Positions 31,827-42,631 of a DNA stretch of 64,000 nucleotides are shown here, piece after piece. Each line of letters begins with the position of its first letter. The stretch's first letter is position 1. Position numbers and translations under genes: made by a program. The notes beneath the pieces are model-generated. The model was not told the DNA's origin, did not search any database, and worked only from the letters and a program-made list of their open reading frames with translations. This DNA is from Cordilura impudica (Eukaryota; Arthropoda; Insecta; Diptera; Scathophagidae), in the NCBI GenBank assembly GCA_963682025.1, contig OY821521.1:197109526-197173525 (forward strand), written 5' to 3'.

Positions 31827-32992
31827 ATATGTACATATTATATTAGTAGAAGAAAGAATTTGGAAAAAGAGAGGAAGGAATTAATCCTTAAATAGCTATT
31901 GTTCAAGAAAAAAAAAAAAAAAAACGGAATTATTGTATTAAAATATGAGTAGAAAATATATCTACAGTTTAGTCAGTTGTAAATAGTATAGGAAATACTC
32001 AATTTTTTTATATATTAGTAGAGTTAGGAAATTCCGACCCAAGTCCACGGTGAACGAGGTGGAGCAACAGTCATCCAGAAAACGGTAGAGGCAGCAGAGA
32101 GCAGTAGGCTGACAGGTCTGATGGGTGGCCACATGACGGACATAGGGGTGAATGCCTGTACGGAGCTGATGATCCAACCCCAGATGCAAGGGCGAATTGC
32201 GAACGAATCCATCGAGAATTCTATATGCGATGGATTGGCTATTGGTTTGGTTCCAGCGAAACAACATTCCTGTTTAGTTTGTCAGGGATGTCGTCAGGAG
32301 GAAGGTTAAGCTGAACTATATCCGTTTGGCAAAGCAGCAAGCCGATTCCTGTGGCGATGACTAACCATTTGCATCATTGCGAATCATTTGAAAACTTTCG
32401 GTTCTCGCCTTGGATCACCGTTTGCGACAAGTTTCATCATTGAAGGTGATCAGGGGAGTGCTCAGATCTTATGTTGAATACCACAGTAAGCACCAATTGA
32501 CTAACGGGAAATTAACAATCCGTTGCTGAAAGTACTGTCCCCAATGCCGTCATCCAAGTGACAGGCCAAAATTTGTTTTACGAAGCGGCCAGCCAAAGTA
32601 ATTTTTTTTTACAAAGAAGGTGGCTAAGAATTCGTTTTATGAAGCAACAGGCCAACGATTGTCATGGTGTAGTATTGGAATCGAATCACAGGAATGGTTA
32701 TATGCATTAGTAGTATCTTCATCATCAGCATTGGTTCCGGATTCGTTCTTACCAGTTTGGTCATTATCAGCAGCCTTAACACCAACATTATCATCAGCAA
32801 CAACATTATCATCAACATCAACATCATCTTCAGCATCAACATTATCATTATCATCAGCAACAACATTATCACCAACATCATCTTCAGCATCAACATTATC
32901 ATCATCATCAGCAGCAGCAGAATCAACAATAGCGGCAGCAGAAGCAGCGTCCCAGTTCAGTGTCGCTGGTAAACGATGTGGGAATCGTTTCC

Positions 32993-33009
32993 GTGGAAAG
33001 GGGGAGGAA
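32993..33009 (+). promoter_or_regulatory. polypurine tract
   Basis: GTGGAAAGGGGGAGGAA directly abuts the TG of the 3' LTR, the normal position of the plus-strand primer. Confidence 0.85.
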
Positions 33010-33125
33010 TGTTGTGAAACATGGTTTCACACGTATAGGGTGTAGAGTACAATTGTACAAGAATAGTATAAGATCCGTTTAAATTTAATATAGAGAATAT
33101 AATAACGTGTATAAAAATAAATATT

Positions 33126-33177
<52 letters not shown>

Positions 33178-34024
33178 TAATAGTAATAATAATAATAATA
33201 ATAATATTAGAATATAATATAAAATAATATTCATAATATGAATAGTATAATATAATCTATAATGTTCAAGTGTTTGACAATGTACCATGGTTTCATATAT
33301 TTGCCCTAACTAAATGTTGTGGAGAGTAACGATTTTAGTTTTGTTTTTGTTAATTTAATTTGTATATGCTAAGTCGTTTTTGTTTTTTGGCTTTTATGAA
33401 CGCTTGTGTAATTAGAGTAACTCAATTGTGTTTTTGTTTTTAGCGTTCTGTTTTTATTTTGTTGTTGTTATTACAATGCATTCATTGACTTAGTTTTGAT
33501 TACTTCTTTTTTCTTTTAGTAAGTTCCGGGTGCGTTGTCAAGCACTTGCAAGCGAAATGATTTAATATAGGTAGTGGCCTTGAAAAGCCGCTGCTATGTT
33601 TATGTTATTTTTATTTATTATTTGTATTTTTTTTTGTTATTGGTTAAGTTAGTTTAAGTAGGCCATGAACTGCATTGCGTTATGGTCAATGTTTGTTTTT
33701 TTTTATATTATATTATTGCTGATATTTTATTTCCTTGTTTGTTTGTAAGTTTGTTTATTTTTTTCAATTAATTTTATTTTCATAAGTTAATCTTAAGAAT
33801 TTTGTATAAATAAAGTATAGACAGTGCATAAGGCAGCAGATGAAAACTAGAGGCCGCACTGTTTGGTACGGAATCTGGTTTTGTTTATTTTTTTTATTTT
33901 TCCACAGCTACATTGACGCCGTTTGGGCGTCGATTGACAGCGCTTGCCAGCGCTAAAACAGAATAGGCAAAGCCGGGTTTTTTTTTTTTGTTTGTTTAGT
34001 TTCAGCTCCTTTAGGAGCATAACA
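33010..34024 (+). repeat. 3' LTR
   Basis: 1,015 bp, nearly identical to the 5' LTR; two AAT units shorter in the microsatellite and one T longer in the poly-T near 33980. Followed by the ATTA duplication at 34025-34028. Confidence 0.97.
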
Positions 34025-34082
34025 ATTATTTGAACTTTCTAAATTCAAAGAGAGTAATGTATTGTAATGTAATGTAAGTATA

Positions 34083-34088
34083 AATAAA
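34083..34088 (+). terminator. probable native polyadenylation signal of the unknown gene
   Basis: AATAAA in sequence that, after removing the retrotransposon, would lie about 80 bp after the stop codon at 22966. Now it is 11.1 kb away, so transcripts probably end in the LTR instead, unless the insertion is not fixed. Inference from position. Confidence 0.5.
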
Positions 34089-34778
34089 TTTTTAAAAATG
34101 TCATCAATATGTTCTTTGCTTCCATATTATATGACTCGTCTATATGTATTCCTGCTGGAATGAAACCTTATTTTTGTTAATAACTAATTACTTTTTATAA
34201 TAATGACCTTAGAGCAAAAAAAAAAAAAAAAAACAATTAGAAATCTTAGTTTGTTACAATTTTTATGGCTTCACAAAGTTGATAATGCTGAGACTAAAAA
34301 GTAATAGCCGATGACAAGTCAAATCTTAGGTCACTTTCTAAGGTTATCAGTAAATAGTTTGAAACAAAAACGATGTTTTGAACATCGAAAATAATCACAT
34401 AAAACAATCCAACATATTTTTTGGACTGATATTAAAATTATATATTTAAATTACACTCGCGTTACCAGCCTAGCCCAAACTTACAACAGACTTATACAAA
34501 AACAATAGCGTACTCGAAAATTGAGTAAATGAGAGTGCTCAGGAGAGAGCAATCAGAGTAATCAGAATTTACTCATAGAATTTTCTTTGAGTAACGCTGG
34601 CGTTCCACATGCAAGTAGTGGCATGCAAATACTGTATACGTATTATCAAAGAAAAATTCTTCGAAATAGTCGAATCTCCTGCCATTTGCATTTCTGTTTG
34701 CACATGCCAGCAAGTTCATTTTGAAAATATTGCCGAAGCGTAAACTTGACAAAATCTGTTTACTCCTCAAATTAAAAA
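34089..34778. other. non-coding
   Basis: No gene recognised; AT-rich with a poly-A run at about 34216-34233. Confidence 0.35.
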
Positions 34779-34968
34779 AAATATCATGTGAGTCCGATCA
34801 TAGGGGAGAAGTGTAAACATCTGGTAATAAATAAAATGCAGAAAACAGCGACAAAAAGGTTATTTCATATAATAATGTTTTCACCAAACAATCATAAGTC
34901 CTCCGATTTGTCTTAATGGTCACATAAGATGTGACTCTCAAATGGACGCTGTTTTTGTGATTGTATTG
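34779..34968. repeat. about 205-bp dispersed repeat, copy 2
   Basis: Same repeat and orientation as 2233-2443 (TCATGTGAGTCCGATCATAG, AACATCTGGTAATAAATAAA, TTTTTGTGATTGTAT). It ends where the left arm of the large inverted repeat begins. Confidence 0.7.
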
Positions 34969-34969
34969 T

Positions 34970-36055
34970 GAAATAGAAATTTACCCCCCTGCGCGTATAG
35001 ATATTTACACATCAAAAAAAATTTCACCACTTCCACCATCATACCCATCTCTTTTGCTACATATTGGTAGGCCTTGTTTTTTAAATCGTTACGCCTGTAA
35101 GATTTATTGTACATGTCCCACAAGAAAAAGTGGGAATGTTATAAATTAATTTTAAAATATTCTGGTTCAATTTGGCATCTATATTGACTATTTGTTTTGT
35201 TTACAAAATAGAGTTACCGAGTTCATAATAATAGGCACATTTTTGGGGAAACGGTTAACATTTATTATTATTAATATTATTTTAATATTAATGCTCTATA
35301 ATTAACAAACTTGCGTTTTTATATGCGCATTTCAAGAAAGAAATTATAATAATACATTTAACAAGTTAAAACTTTAATATTTTAATATTTTTAACATCGC
35401 TTTGACATTTAGTGGCATGCACTGGGGCTGCCATTGCTAAAAATGTATGTGTATTACCCGCCCGTTACATAGGCCACTGCCAGTTTGAAAAACTCAATAC
35501 ACTGACATATTTTACTAATACACACACATTTTTCGCAGTGGTCACACTAATGGCACCATATTTTTCGTAATTGCTGCCACTAACGATGATTAATGTTACC
35601 CTGTTGACAATTTAATATAAATTTACTGGATTACTGCAAAATTGTAATTAAAGTTTTAACATGTTAAATGTATTATTATGATTAATTGCTTGAAATGCGC
35701 ATATAAAAAAGCAAGTTTGTTAATTATAGAGCATACATATTAATAAAATAATACTAATAACAATAAATGTTAACCGTTTCCCCAAAAATGTGCCTATATG
35801 CGAGTTCATTATATTTTGTAAACAAAACAAAAATTGAATATGGATGCTAAATTAAAAAAGGAGAATATTTTAAAAATAATTTATACCATTGGCACCCTTT
35901 TTTGTGGGATATGAACAATAAATCTTAAGGATTTAAAAAATAAAGCCTCCGAACATATAGCAAAAGAGATGGGTATGATGGTGGAATTGCAGTGGTATGT
36001 GTAAGCACAAATACTAATGGCGAGAGTGACAGTGGCCTGTGTAGGACGGGCTTTA
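34970..36055. mobile_element. head-to-head pair of transposon ends encoding a MADF domain
   Basis: Large imperfect palindrome: left arm about 34975-35479, right arm about 35537-36000, with a 57-bp centre. Each arm, read outward, starts CAGTGGCC/CAGTGGTC (minus strand from 35479; plus strand from 35537). It then passes through shared sequence (AACCGTTTCCCCAAAAATG, AATGCGCATATAAAAA) to a start codon and a broken MADF-type frame: MDAKLKKENILKIIYTIG on the plus strand near 35842, then FLWDM.NKS and DLKNKA..(H)IAKEMGMMVE. MADF is a DNA-binding domain found in fly regulators and as accessory domain in some DNA transposons. A further CAGTGGCCTGTGTAGGACGG end is at about 36036. Both frames are damaged. 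Confidence 0.7.
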
Positions 36056-36377
36056 GTAAAAAATCGTTATCGTGAGTTTTTTGAACTCTCAGTAGCTTGG
36101 TAAAAGTGTCAAGTTATCAGTGATGCATTTTTAACTTTTTTTGTTTTGGGCCAAAATACCTTTGACAAAAAAAATTTTTCGAATATATTTGAATTTGTGG
36201 TTTTTATTTAACTAAAAGCAATAGTAACATTAACATATTATATGTTTTTTTTATTTTGAACAAAAACAAAAATTAATAACAAAAATTCACATTTTTAAAA
36301 GTATTGTTTGTTAAAGTTATATTAAAGTAAAAACATAGGGATTACATACATACAATAAAATTAAAATTACATATAAT
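36056..36377. other. non-coding
   Basis: AT-rich; nothing recognised before the MITE at 36378. Confidence 0.35.
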
Positions 36378-37302
36378 CACCCCTGTTCTTGAAACCACTA
36401 TCACAAAAAAAAACTCGTAAATGAAAAAATTCTTAAATCTACGAGTTTTTGCTGTTCTCTAATTTCAATAAGAATATTTTTTCTCGTTTTAATTCACATA
36501 GAAAAGGCTTTGTGAAATCAAAACAAATGCCCTTTTTTTCTACTAAGCAGGTCGTAAAAGATAAAAAAAAACTAATTGATATTTAAACTCTAACATGTTT
36601 TTTATTGAACCCTGTCATTATTTTAAAAAATTAGACATTAATTTTATGAAAAAAAAAACGATTTCAAAAAACGTCTACATTTTGCGCTTTAAAAAAAAAA
36701 CTCGTAATAAGTGGTCGATGTTAATAAAACACTCTTTTTGCGATGATGCTGTTCATAACTATAATAAAAACTTTTTATTTACACAATCTATTTTCCATTA
36801 TAATTTTTTAAATTATAACATAGATTATTTATGCACTAATTATTGCAAATAAAGGAATTAAAAAAAATTTTTTCATCAAATAACATATTTTTATTTTTCT
36901 GCATATGTTCGAAACAGTAGTGATGCCAGTCAAATCCAATTTATTTGAATATCGAAATTTTTTTTGGTGATGCCTAACTTTTTAAAAATAGAAAAGTCAC
37001 AATTAAATGAACAAATAAGTTGTTATTTTAAAAGAAAATATTTTTCTTTATACTTTTTCTATAAACTTAAGAAAAAACATGCACAAAATACTTAAAAGTT
37101 TTTTGTGAAACTGAATAAAGAACCATATGGCACCTCGGTTTCTAGATAACATATGTTCTTAACTCAAACATATGGTTCTTAACTCAAACATATGTTTCCA
37201 TTAAATAAATAAAAAAAGTGGTTTCAAGAAACCCAAAATTTCAATTTCATGTGATTTTAAATTCACTCTTATTCAAATAACAACGTTTCAAGACCAGGGC
37301 TG
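36378..37302. mobile_element. MITE family Y, copy A (925 bp), 3-bp target duplication AAT
   Basis: Inverted ends CACCCCTGTTCTTGAAAC and, in reverse, CAGCCCTG(G)TCTTGAAAC. Flanked by AAT at 36375-36377 and 37303-37305. The subterminal hairpin CTCGTA...TACGAG and blocks GAAAAGGCTTTGTGAAATC, ACAGTAGTGATGCCAGTCAA and CATATGGCACCTCGGTTTC are shared with copies B and C. No transposase. Confidence 0.9.
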
Positions 37303-37759
37303 AATGTCTTTAAACACTGTGAATTGTTTAATATATTTTAAATATGGACTAAAGATATTATTATAAAGACATTAATTAAAGATATTAATTATTAAATTCC
37401 ATCAAATGTTTCTATTAAAATCAATTCTCTTCAAACATATAAAAAAAATTAAAATTTTATATTAAAATTATGGCCTGAAGATGAGGAATAAAATGTCATG
37501 TTTTCATTTGTAAATGAACGTATTTATCTTTAACGTATTTAATTTTTTAATTATTGACATACATACACTTCTAAACGTTTCATTAAATACTAAATGATCT
37601 CAAATTTGCAAATAATATATGTATAAGTTATTTGAAAATTTATAAAAATAATTTTATTTTTTTTCAAATATATAACTAGCGTTTTTAGTTTCATTCAAAT
37701 TCAACGCTTTTTAGCGCTCTGTCTAAAATGACTCGTCAATTTAATTGGATCCAATTTTG
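37303..37759. other. non-coding
   Basis: No gene seen; a GCGTTTTTAG...TTTTTAGCGC segment at about 37680-37720 resembles the AGCGC words of the hAT-like MITE. Confidence 0.35.
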
Positions 37760-38225
37760 CTGAGGATATAGAAAATAAGCACAAACCAAATTTTAGTGTT
37801 ATTGTTAATAATTTATGGCGTGCAGATATGGAAAGTTAATATCTGATTTTATTTTTACATGGGGACTATGTCCAAAAATGGACCGATCATGACCATTCAG
37901 ATTTAGTATAGTCACTTACTTTTCTCAAAAACATAATCAACAAATTTAAACGAATCTATCCAATACGTTTTTTTTTTTGCAGATTTAAGTGAAGATCGGG
38001 AATCAGCTTTATATGGGGACTATGACTAAAAATAGTCCTACAGGGTTTATTTTTGAACTAATGATTATTGGGTATAATACACACACATAAATCAAATTTT
38101 ATCGTTATATATACATATATATGATAATCTGGATCTTGCGACAATTTAAGTCGGTCTGATAGAGATTATTTGTATGGGAGCTAGGTCTGAACATGCATCG
38201 ATTTTCAACAATTTCAACAACGGCC
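37760..38225 (+). repeat. partial, diverged copy of the R-family repeat
   Basis: Matches the left half and part of the centre of 61620-62415: GAAAATAAGCACAAACCAAA, GGACTATGTCCAAAAATGGACC, AGATTTAAGTGAAGATCGGGA, GGATCTTGCGACAATTTAAG and TATGGGAGCTAGGTC. Confidence 0.75.
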
Positions 38226-38723
38226 GTTCTATACCAAGCTTCAATATTCTATATATATAAAAACGTTGGTGCATTTGTTTGTAACGAATTATCTGCGGAA
38301 CCATAAGAGCTGTCGAGGTAGGATTTGCACCATAGGTTCGGTTCGAGCTCTTCTGTGTTTTTTTAACCCTCTAGCTGGCGTTGGGGTCAAGTTATAAACA
38401 AAATTCTTATTTTCAGCGCGATTTGACTGCAATTCAGAATGTATGTATCTTTCGTCATAAGAAAATTTTGTATATATAAATGGATCCGATAGGTGGCGCT
38501 GGGGTAAAGTTATTTCGAATATTCTTATTTATGGTGCGATATTAATGAAACTAAGAATGTACATATATGTATGTTAGATGATGCCAAACATTCTTTTAAT
38601 GGACCAGGTAGACGGCACTGTCGTTCGAAAAATAATGAGTTGTCAAATTTATATAAATTTTATAAGTTATAAAATTCACAAACGTTTTCATATATAAATA
38701 TTCAAACCAAAAAGGAAGGAAAA
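38226..38723. other. flank of the Helitron-helicase fragment
   Basis: Contains GGTGCATTTGTTTGTAACG and AGGTGGCGCTGGGGT/AGACGGCACTGTCG motifs (38400-38620) that recur as degenerate repeats of about 110 bp. Probably the non-coding part of the same transposon as the helicase fragment. Confidence 0.4.
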
Positions 38724-39020
38724 AGCCGGTACATTATTGCATGGTGGTCGTACAGCTCATTCAGCACTCAAATCACCGTTAAACATACAAAGAAATGAGA
38801 ATGCCGTCTGTAATATCAAAAAACATTCCGGTATGGCAAAAGTTCTGCAAAAATGCAGTATTATTATTTGGGATGAATGTACCATGGCTCACAAACATTC
38901 TTTAGAAGCATTACATATAACTTTAAAAGATTTGAAAGGCAATGAAAGACTTTTTGGTGGAGCTCTCATTTTATTTGGAGATCTTCGTCAAACGTTTTAT
39001 ATAGGTATATACAGATTCTA
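38724..39020 (+). pseudogene. PIF1-like helicase fragment of a Helitron-type transposon
   Basis: Reads AGTLLHGGRTAHSALKSPLN, then CNIKKHSGMAKVLQKC, IIIWDECTMAHKHSLEAL (Walker B-like DEC) and LKDLKGNERLFGGALILFGD LRQT. This is the helicase II region of Helitron/Helentron RepHel proteins. Only about 95 residues remain; the nucleotide-binding loop upstream and the rest of the helicase are missing. At 39055 the sequence GCCGGGTCCAGCTTGTATA resembles terminal sequences of Helitron-like elements. It is not necessarily related to the short Helitron family elsewhere in the window. Confidence 0.85.
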
Positions 39021-39071
39021 ACTAAAATAAAAAATTCATTGAGGGCAAAACAACGTTTGCCGGGTCCAGCT

Positions 39072-39073
<2 letters not shown>

Positions 39074-39116
<43 letters not shown>
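39074..39116. repeat. (TA)n microsatellite
   Basis: About 20 TA units directly after the helicase fragment. Confidence 0.9.
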
Positions 39117-39118
<2 letters not shown>

Positions 39119-40059
39119 TTCGGGACATCAGAATTCGTTTTAGAGGTATGGTTCCTCGGGCAAAATTTCTTATTTTGATCCCTAGAATACGATTTTCCTT
39201 GTCACTTGGGCGATTTTTAAATCGACCCGCCTTAATGTAAAATGAATGACCACACATTATTTAATCATAATTTGATCATTATTTTTCGTGATTAAGATTA
39301 AGTTTCGTACTAAAAAATTCTTGGCGTTAACTTTGTATAAAAAAGGTGAAACATTTTTAAAAATGTATCTGAAAACAAAAATGTTTTTTTGTTCTTCATA
39401 TTCTGAAAAATTTTATATTTAGCATTTTACAGTTTAAGTTTTTGCATTCCCGAATTATTTGTTTATTCTCATTTTACCACGAAATTTAAAGAAACGAACC
39501 CCCCATTATCAGCTAAAACTAAGAATCTGTTTTTGTTCTCAGAATATAAACACAGCCTCCGTGTTTTCTTTGCGTTTCGTTTTTTGTAGTGTTTTCGTTT
39601 TCAATGTTGGCAGCGCATTAATATTGTAAACGGAAAGCATATGGTACAACAAACATTGTGAATTTTTTATAAAGATCATAAAAATAAATTGTTTGGCCAA
39701 ACCCTTTGTAGGTTTTCCTATAGTGGCCTAGATCATTCACCCTGACTTGCAGTTTCTCACCACCCAAAAATGTCCCACAGTGTTATGAACGGTAAACATA
39801 ACATTTTTTTCGTTTCAAGATATCAATTTAGTGGAACTTTCTGGCGTATTTAGAACGTTTTTCCATTTGTATATTTTTTGTTTTCTTCTAAAAATGTCAA
39901 ATGTTTGTAAGAATAATGCTTTCTTTTCGAAAAATTTCAAACTACAAAATACTAAAAAGGTACATAACAGGGCTGTAAAACCTACTACTATAGTACAAAT
40001 ACTAATACTCCTTCTAAAACTATTTTAAAATCACAAGTACCTATTCTTAATAAAGTAAA
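39117..40059. other. non-coding
   Basis: No gene or known repeat seen. AACCCCCCATTATC near 39497 also occurs at about 1710 (GACCCCCCATTATCC), suggesting one more weak dispersed repeat. Confidence 0.35.
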
Positions 40060-40423
40060 CTAGCAAATTCCAGCGCTCGAAATTAGAGTGCAATTTCCAG
40101 GCAATTTTAATTCTCAACTTAGCCAATTCACAAACCAACACTTTTTGGTTAATTATTATTGTGAATGAAGATAACAAACTCATTAAACACATTAAAAAAT
40201 TTAATAAACACACACATAGCATACGTATAATTTTATGTATGTGTTAGTAGCAACTTTAAATGTAATTTACTCAAAATAAAGGAAAAAATTTAAAAATCTG
40301 TAAATCTGGTGAACAGCTAAAAAGAAATACCTTTCAAATCATATAGGTTTGGTCCAAATCGGGATAAAACGGTAGAATAAAACATCGGTAACAAGAAATC
40401 ACTTAGCCGATTAATATTATAGA
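40060..40423 (-). mobile_element. non-autonomous Helitron copy
   Basis: Minus strand: starts TCTATAATATTAATCGGC, ends ...CTGGAATTTGCTAG with T following; the hairpin GCACTCTAATTTCGAGCGC is slightly mutated. CTAG is at 40060-40063. 364 bp. Confidence 0.85.
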
Positions 40424-40429
40424 TTTTCT

Positions 40430-40670
40430 AAAAAAAATAATTTTTATTAAAAAAATACATTTTCTCAAAATATTACCTTTTTAAAAAATACCTATCTTTT
40501 GGTAACAAGTACATTTTCTTTAAAAAAAATTTATAAAAAATTCACTTTCCCTAAAAAGTACCTTTTCTTAAAAAAAATTTTCTTTCTTATAAAGTACATT
40601 TTCTTAAAAAAGTAATTTTCTTGAAAAAGTACCTTTTTCAAAAAAGCACTTTTCTTAAAAAAAAGTAACC
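40430..40670. repeat. short array of the GGTACTTTTT minisatellite
   Basis: AAAAAGTACCTTTTCTTAAA-type units, the reverse complement of the long array at 53765-56815. It directly follows the Helitron copy. Confidence 0.75.
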
Positions 40671-42141
40671 CACATTTTGAGCATCCCACGGGTTAATTTC
40701 AGAAAATAAGTCCAGAATATTATTTTTTGGAATTATTAAAATATTATCAACAAGTTTTATCGGAATCCTTCCACAAATATATATTACTTCGATATTTTGT
40801 TTTAAAAAAATGTAAATATCCTTAAATTTGACCTTTGACCTTAAAGGGGGACAATTTATAGTGCTTCAATTTAACCTTAATTTCCAGGATTGAGAACTTA
40901 TATCAAGTGGTATAATATTTTGACAAAAGATATTTGAAATATGAAAACACGAAAAAGATGTAGCCTAACAGTTGAAAAAGTATGAAAAATCACATTTTTC
41001 TTCAAATCCGCTGAAATAAAAACGCTGCCCTCGCCAAATTAAGAACAGGATACCTACAATATTTGGCATTTTTAATCAGATATATTTTGTTAATAAGACC
41101 TTAAAGTCCAATCGTCGATTTCGGAAAATTTCTTGAACAAAATTTTTGAAAAAGTAAAATTGGAGATTTTGAAATAGTGCTAAAAAATACGTAACATTTT
41201 GACATTAATTTAGAACGGCATATCAATAGACAAGATGAATAATACTTTACATAAGATCATTTTGGGATTTGGAGAATGCAAAAATATTGTTGTTGTAAAT
41301 TATTTCAATGTCTTTAAAAATGTGAGCTCGATTTTCTTAATCAAGTGGTATGCGGCGCATTTATTGCCTGGGGAACTTGATATAACTTGGCTGTTTTTCA
41401 ATCGATAATAGATTTTGTTGTTTTATGAGAAAGAGAATTTACTCTAGATTATGGTTTATTAATTAATTTAATTGAAACGCAATTATTAATATCAAAATTT
41501 TTGTGAAAAATTATTTTTTTTTGATAATTTTTACATATAAATTCATATTTGAACTTTGAACTCAATGCGCGTCCAAAAAGCATTGTGCGATTTGGCTCAA
41601 ATTTTGCGAACTAAAGTTTTAGATCCAGTGTCACAATAATCAGACCCGCACGTCTTGAAAATCAAAAAAAAAATGGCTGTTACCCTAATGTACATATATA
41701 CAAAATCAAATTGTTCAGTTTGCAACCAAACTCTTATTTTTGTGACTTAATATCTCCTACAACGCGATTTCTTACAACGCGGCATTTTTTAGGAATCTAT
41801 TCCCCGCGTTGTGAGAGGGTTGCCTGTATACAGCATGCGTTTCGACGGCAACGCTTTTTCAGCTTTCCATGAGTTTTGTGCTTTATACACGACAAGTTAC
41901 ATAGAACGCGAAAATAAAATAATTTTTCTTTCTCGGCTTATTTTTGCTTTTTCAAAACTCAAAATTTTCTTTTTCATACATAAATTTATATTTTTTTATT
42001 TTTTTCTATTAGATTTTCATTCATACTTTCACATATATATTTCAGTTTCCTTGTTTTTCACATTCACAAATAAACAACAACAGCTGATTAGCTGTCAAAA
42101 TCCAACAACCTACAAGTTGAAACCCTACAAGTTGAAAGTTA
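40671..42141. other. non-coding
   Basis: No credible gene. Around 41760-41830 a short repeat ACAACGCG/ACAACGCGGC is seen, and GTATACAGCATGCGTTTCGA at 41826 may be a degenerate partner of sequence at 42690-42725, but I could not define an element. Confidence 0.35.
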
Positions 42142-42631
42142 AGGTGATATTACACGATGTGTTTTTTACATATGTACTGTCAAATTTTCCCACAACAAAA
42201 GTTGTACACATCGTGTGATACATATGAAACATTGTTTATGTACAATACATGAGGAAAGTCACATGTACATTTTTGAATTAGAACAGGTTCTATTTTGGCA
42301 TGACAAACATATGAAAATACAACACTGCTTGTGGCGAAAGAAAAACAGAGTAAATTATAAAGATTAATATTGAAAGAAAAATAAATTGTTTAATATTAAT
42401 TAACAATTAAAAAATATATAACTTTTTTTTTAACAATAAATATTTGTAAATTCACAAATTAAATCAGCTGTTGTTGACATTTAGAGGTTATTTCATACGG
42501 AAATGCATATGCACGTGTGATAGCAAAAATTATGAATCGTATGTAAAAGACAATTTTGACAGACATTCGGAATTTCATATGGATAAAAAAAGTGACAGTA
42601 CATATGTAAAAAACACCGTGTAATAGCACCT
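42142..42631 (+). mobile_element. PIF/Harbinger-like MITE (family X), complete copy
   Basis: 490 bp, ends AGGTGATATTACACGATGTG and, in reverse, AGGTGCTATTACACGGTG. Target duplication TTA at 42139-42141 and 42632-42634. Very similar over its length to 14403-14893. Confidence 0.9.

Larger units (their letters stand above)
30154..33009 (+). other. long non-coding 3' region of the retrotransposon
   Basis: 2.85 kb between pol and the 3' LTR, where errantiviruses carry env; no envelope-like frame is present. 30240-30720 is GC-richer with an inverted TGAGGTG/CACCTCA pair (about 30243 and 30350). 31010-31920 is A-rich with five or six spaced copies of AGAAAAGATGGGA followed by a TCTCCCC-type inverted end. 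32530-32680 has degenerate repeats around GAAGCGGCCAGCCAA. 32715-32945 is a CATCATCAACATTAT-type microsatellite that yields a Ser/Ala/Thr frame without an ATG. Confidence 0.8.
22991..34024 (+). mobile_element. complete Ty3/gypsy LTR retrotransposon, 11,034 bp
   Basis: 5' LTR 22991-24010 and 3' LTR 33010-34024, both TGTTGTGAAAC...GGAGCATAACA, flanked by the 4-bp duplication ATTA (22987-22990 and 34025-34028). Inside: a primer-binding site, a 1-kb leader, gag, pol in the -1 frame, a 2.85-kb non-coding 3' region and a polypurine tract. Order PR-RT-RNase H-IN makes it Ty3/gypsy. No envelope frame is present. The LTRs differ essentially in microsatellite and poly-T length, so the insertion is recent, and both large frames are open, so it may be competent. 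It is inserted in the 3' UTR of the unknown gene, same strand. Confidence 0.97.

Noticed and set aside
32620..33045. Ser/Ala/Thr-rich frame near the 3' LTR, possible env or accessory gene
   Set aside because: Begins only at a GTG, is a translated CATCAACATTAT microsatellite, lacks any signal peptide or membrane segment and runs into the LTR.
36595..36852. Frame inside MITE copy A as a transposase remnant
   Set aside because: Not conserved in copies B and C, Lys/Asn/Phe composition only.
41811..42218. 135-residue frame
   Set aside because: Runs into the family X MITE, composition is low-complexity, no splice or protein support.
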